DNA of 64,000 bases. Origin: Testudinibacter crocodili (lineage in GTDB: Bacteria; Pseudomonadota; Gammaproteobacteria; Enterobacterales; Pasteurellaceae). A program made the translations under genes and the position numbers. The stretch spans positions 1 to 64,000 of the forward strand of contig VDHG01000037.1 of NCBI GenBank assembly GCA_006228005.1. The letters run 5' to 3'. Below the pieces are notes generated by a model. It ran no database searches, had not been told where the DNA came from, and saw only the letters and a program-made list of their open reading frames with translations. Positions 62,731 to 64,000 of this stretch are shown one piece after another (position 1 is the stretch's first letter; each line of letters starts with the position of its first letter).

Positions 62731-64000
62731 ATGTTATCACTGGCAATCGATGAAAGCAGCTACACCTCGAAGGAGCTGAGCTGGTTGGCGTTTAACGAGC
62801 GAGTGCTGCAAGAGGCCTATGATGAAAGCAATCCGTTGTTGGAGCGGATTCGCTTTCTGGGCATTTTTGCCTCTAATCTGGACGAATTCTATCAAGTGCG
62901 GTTCGCCAATCTCAAACACAAATTGCTGATTATTCGTGGGCAGGAATCGCAGCCCGCCAAACAGATTCGCAGCCAATTGGAGGTGATTCAGCAGCGCACC
63001 GAAACCCTAAACAAGCAGTTTAATGAAATTTACAGTCGGCTAATGTTACGCCTGGCGAAACATAAAATCTTTTTGATTAACGAAACCCAGCTCTCCCCCT
63101 ATCATCAAAACTGGCTGAAAACCTATTTTAAACAGGAGATAAAACCCTATATTTTCCCGATTATTCTGAATGAAGACATCGATTTATTAACTTCGCTCAG
63201 CGCACATAACTCCAACCTAATCATTGAGTTAAAGAAAAATAAGAAAATTCAGACACTGGCCATTTTGCCGATTCCCTCCGATCCGATTCCACGCTTTATT
63301 GTGTTGCCGAAAGAGCGGTATAAGCGCCATCAAGGGATTGTATTATTGGATAACGTGCTGCGTTTCTGCCTGGAAGATATTTTTGATACTGAAATTTTTA
63401 ATTACGACGAAATCAGTGCCTATTCAATCAAAATGACCCGTGATGCGGAATATGATTTGATCACTGAAGTGGAATACAGCCTGCTGGAATTGATGTCCTC
63501 CAGTCTGAAACAGCGAGTGACTGCACAGCCGGTACGTTTTCTATATGAAAAATCCATGCCGAAAGCCTTGCTAAAAATGCTAAAAAGGCGATTAAATATC
63601 AGTAAGTTAGATTCGGTTGAAGCCGGTGGACGCTATTTAAGTTTTAAACACCTGCTACAATTTCCGGATTTAGGTAATAAAGAGCTGGTGAATGCGCCGC
63701 TGTCGGTGATTGTGCATCCGCAATTAAAGCATGCACGCACGATTTTGGAAGCCATCAGTAAAAAAGATATTTTGCTATACTATCCATATCACAGTTTTAA
63801 CACCATTTGTGAGCTGTTGCGTCAAGCTTCATTTGATCCGAAAGTTAGCGCGATTAAGATTAATCTGTATCGAGTAGCGAAAAAATCGCGTGTGATTGAA
63901 GCCTTGATGAACGCTGCCAACAATGGTAAACAAGTGACGGTGATTATCGAGTTGCAGGCACGGTTTGATGAAGAAGCCAACATCAACTGGGCGAAACGTT
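62731..64000 (+). CDS. ppk1: Polyphosphate kinase (N-terminal part, runs off the window)
   Basis: ATG 62731 follows AAAGGAG and opens an uninterrupted frame of 423 codons to the window end. The start, ELSWLAFNERVLQEA, ERIRFLGIFASNLDEFYQVR and later TRDAEYDLITE, and the last LMNAANNGKQVTVIIELQARFDEEANINWA match polyphosphate kinase 1. This enzyme makes and uses long-chain polyphosphate with ATP through an autophosphorylated His. That His (about residue 435 in E. coli) should lie just past the end. The C-terminal third is missing only because the window ends. Confidence 0.93.
   Translation, partial: MLSLAIDESSYTSKELSWLAFNERVLQEAYDESNPLLERIRFLGIFASNLDEFYQVRFANLKHKLLIIRGQESQPAKQIRSQLEVIQQRTETLNKQFNEIYSRLMLRLAKHKIFLINETQLSPYHQNWLKTYFKQEIKPYIFPIILNEDIDLLTSLSAHNSNLIIELKKNKKIQTLAILPIPSDPIPRFIVLPKERYKRHQGIVLLDNVLRFCLEDIFDTEIFNYDEISAYSIKMTRDAEYDLITEVEYSLLELMSSSLKQRVTAQPVRFLYEKSMPKALLKMLKRRLNISKLDSVEAGGRYLSFKHLLQFPDLGNKELVNAPLSVIVHPQLKHARTILEAISKKDILLYYPYHSFNTICELLRQASFDPKVSAIKINLYRVAKKSRVIEALMNAANNGKQVTVIIELQARFDEEANINWAKR

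Noticed and set aside
1..64000. tRNA, rRNA, intact prophage or insertion sequence
   Set aside because: No tRNA cloverleaf with a conserved TTCGA arm, no rRNA sequence and no transposase or integrase gene was recognised.

Overview
The window is chromosomal DNA from a member of the Pasteurellaceae. The 9-base uptake signal AAGTGCGGT and its complement ACCGCACTT recur in genes and between them, which is the Haemophilus-type signal; the ACAAGCGGT variant does not stand out. Several gene orders are also typical of Haemophilus and its relatives: coaBC-dut-slmA-yheU-crp, rpoE-rseA-rseB-rseC, rpmB-rpmG and tamA-tamB. I cannot name the genus. No rRNA, tRNA, CRISPR array or intact insertion sequence was seen.

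Layout. 1-1060 is an AT-rich, decayed accessory segment: the remains of a colicin-V-type bacteriocin exporter (HlyD tail fused to a C39 peptidase whose active Cys is Tyr, then an ATP-binding fragment) and small unidentified reading frames. 1.1-4.1 kb holds a nitrilase-family amidase and a divergent ArsR-type regulator/MFS exporter pair. 4.1-8.6 kb holds greB, the sigma-E stress operon rpoE-rseA-rseB-rseC with a near-consensus sigma-E promoter and a small MITE-like insertion, sdhE, and the ribosomal genes rpmB-rpmG behind a strong promoter and long leader. 8.6-12.8 kb holds radC and coaBC-dut-slmA-yheU-crp. 12.9-21.8 kb holds a methyltransferase with possible Fur sites, trmO, menA-rraA, a DASS carboxylate transporter, the coupled maf-pabB-pabC genes and rmuC. 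22-26.8 kb holds potD, a DUF411/multicopper oxidase pair and brnQ. 26.8-33.7 kb holds cpdB, a HAD phosphatase/glycerate kinase operon with a CRP site, an exported SAM hydroxide adenosyltransferase, a RhtB exporter and pldB.

33.9-43.7 kb holds asd, an SDR dehydrogenase, ytfE behind an FNR-type box, a ClC channel, a GlpR-type regulator coupled to a DNA glycosylase gene, recA with a LexA box, and mutS. 43.8-49.7 kb is a patchwork: a truncated zeta-type toxin with its small partner, then ilvC and ilvY separated by an inserted rhuM gene, then a HerA-like ATPase. 49.7-50.04 kb carries two near-identical 141-bp repeats. 50.1-55.4 kb is a ugpBAEC glycerol-3-phosphate transport operon behind a good Pho box. 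Its last gene is an endonuclease/exonuclease/phosphatase-fold protein in the slot that E. coli gives to ugpQ. 55.7-56.9 kb is an orphan AAA-type ATPase behind repeats and palindromes. 56.9-62.7 kb is tamA-tamB, and ppk1 begins at 62,731 and runs off the end.

Most of the window is ordinary core chromosome. The points that deserve a second look are the rhuM insertion into the ilvY-ilvC control region, the EEP-fold gene in the ugp operon, the exported SAM-hydrolase-type protein, the orphan ATPase with its patterned promoter, a family of short palindromic repeats with paired base changes (33.74, 33.81 and 43.76 kb), the 141-bp duplicated element, and the MITE-like element inside the sigma-E operon. 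All identifications are by recognition of sequence motifs; no database search was possible.
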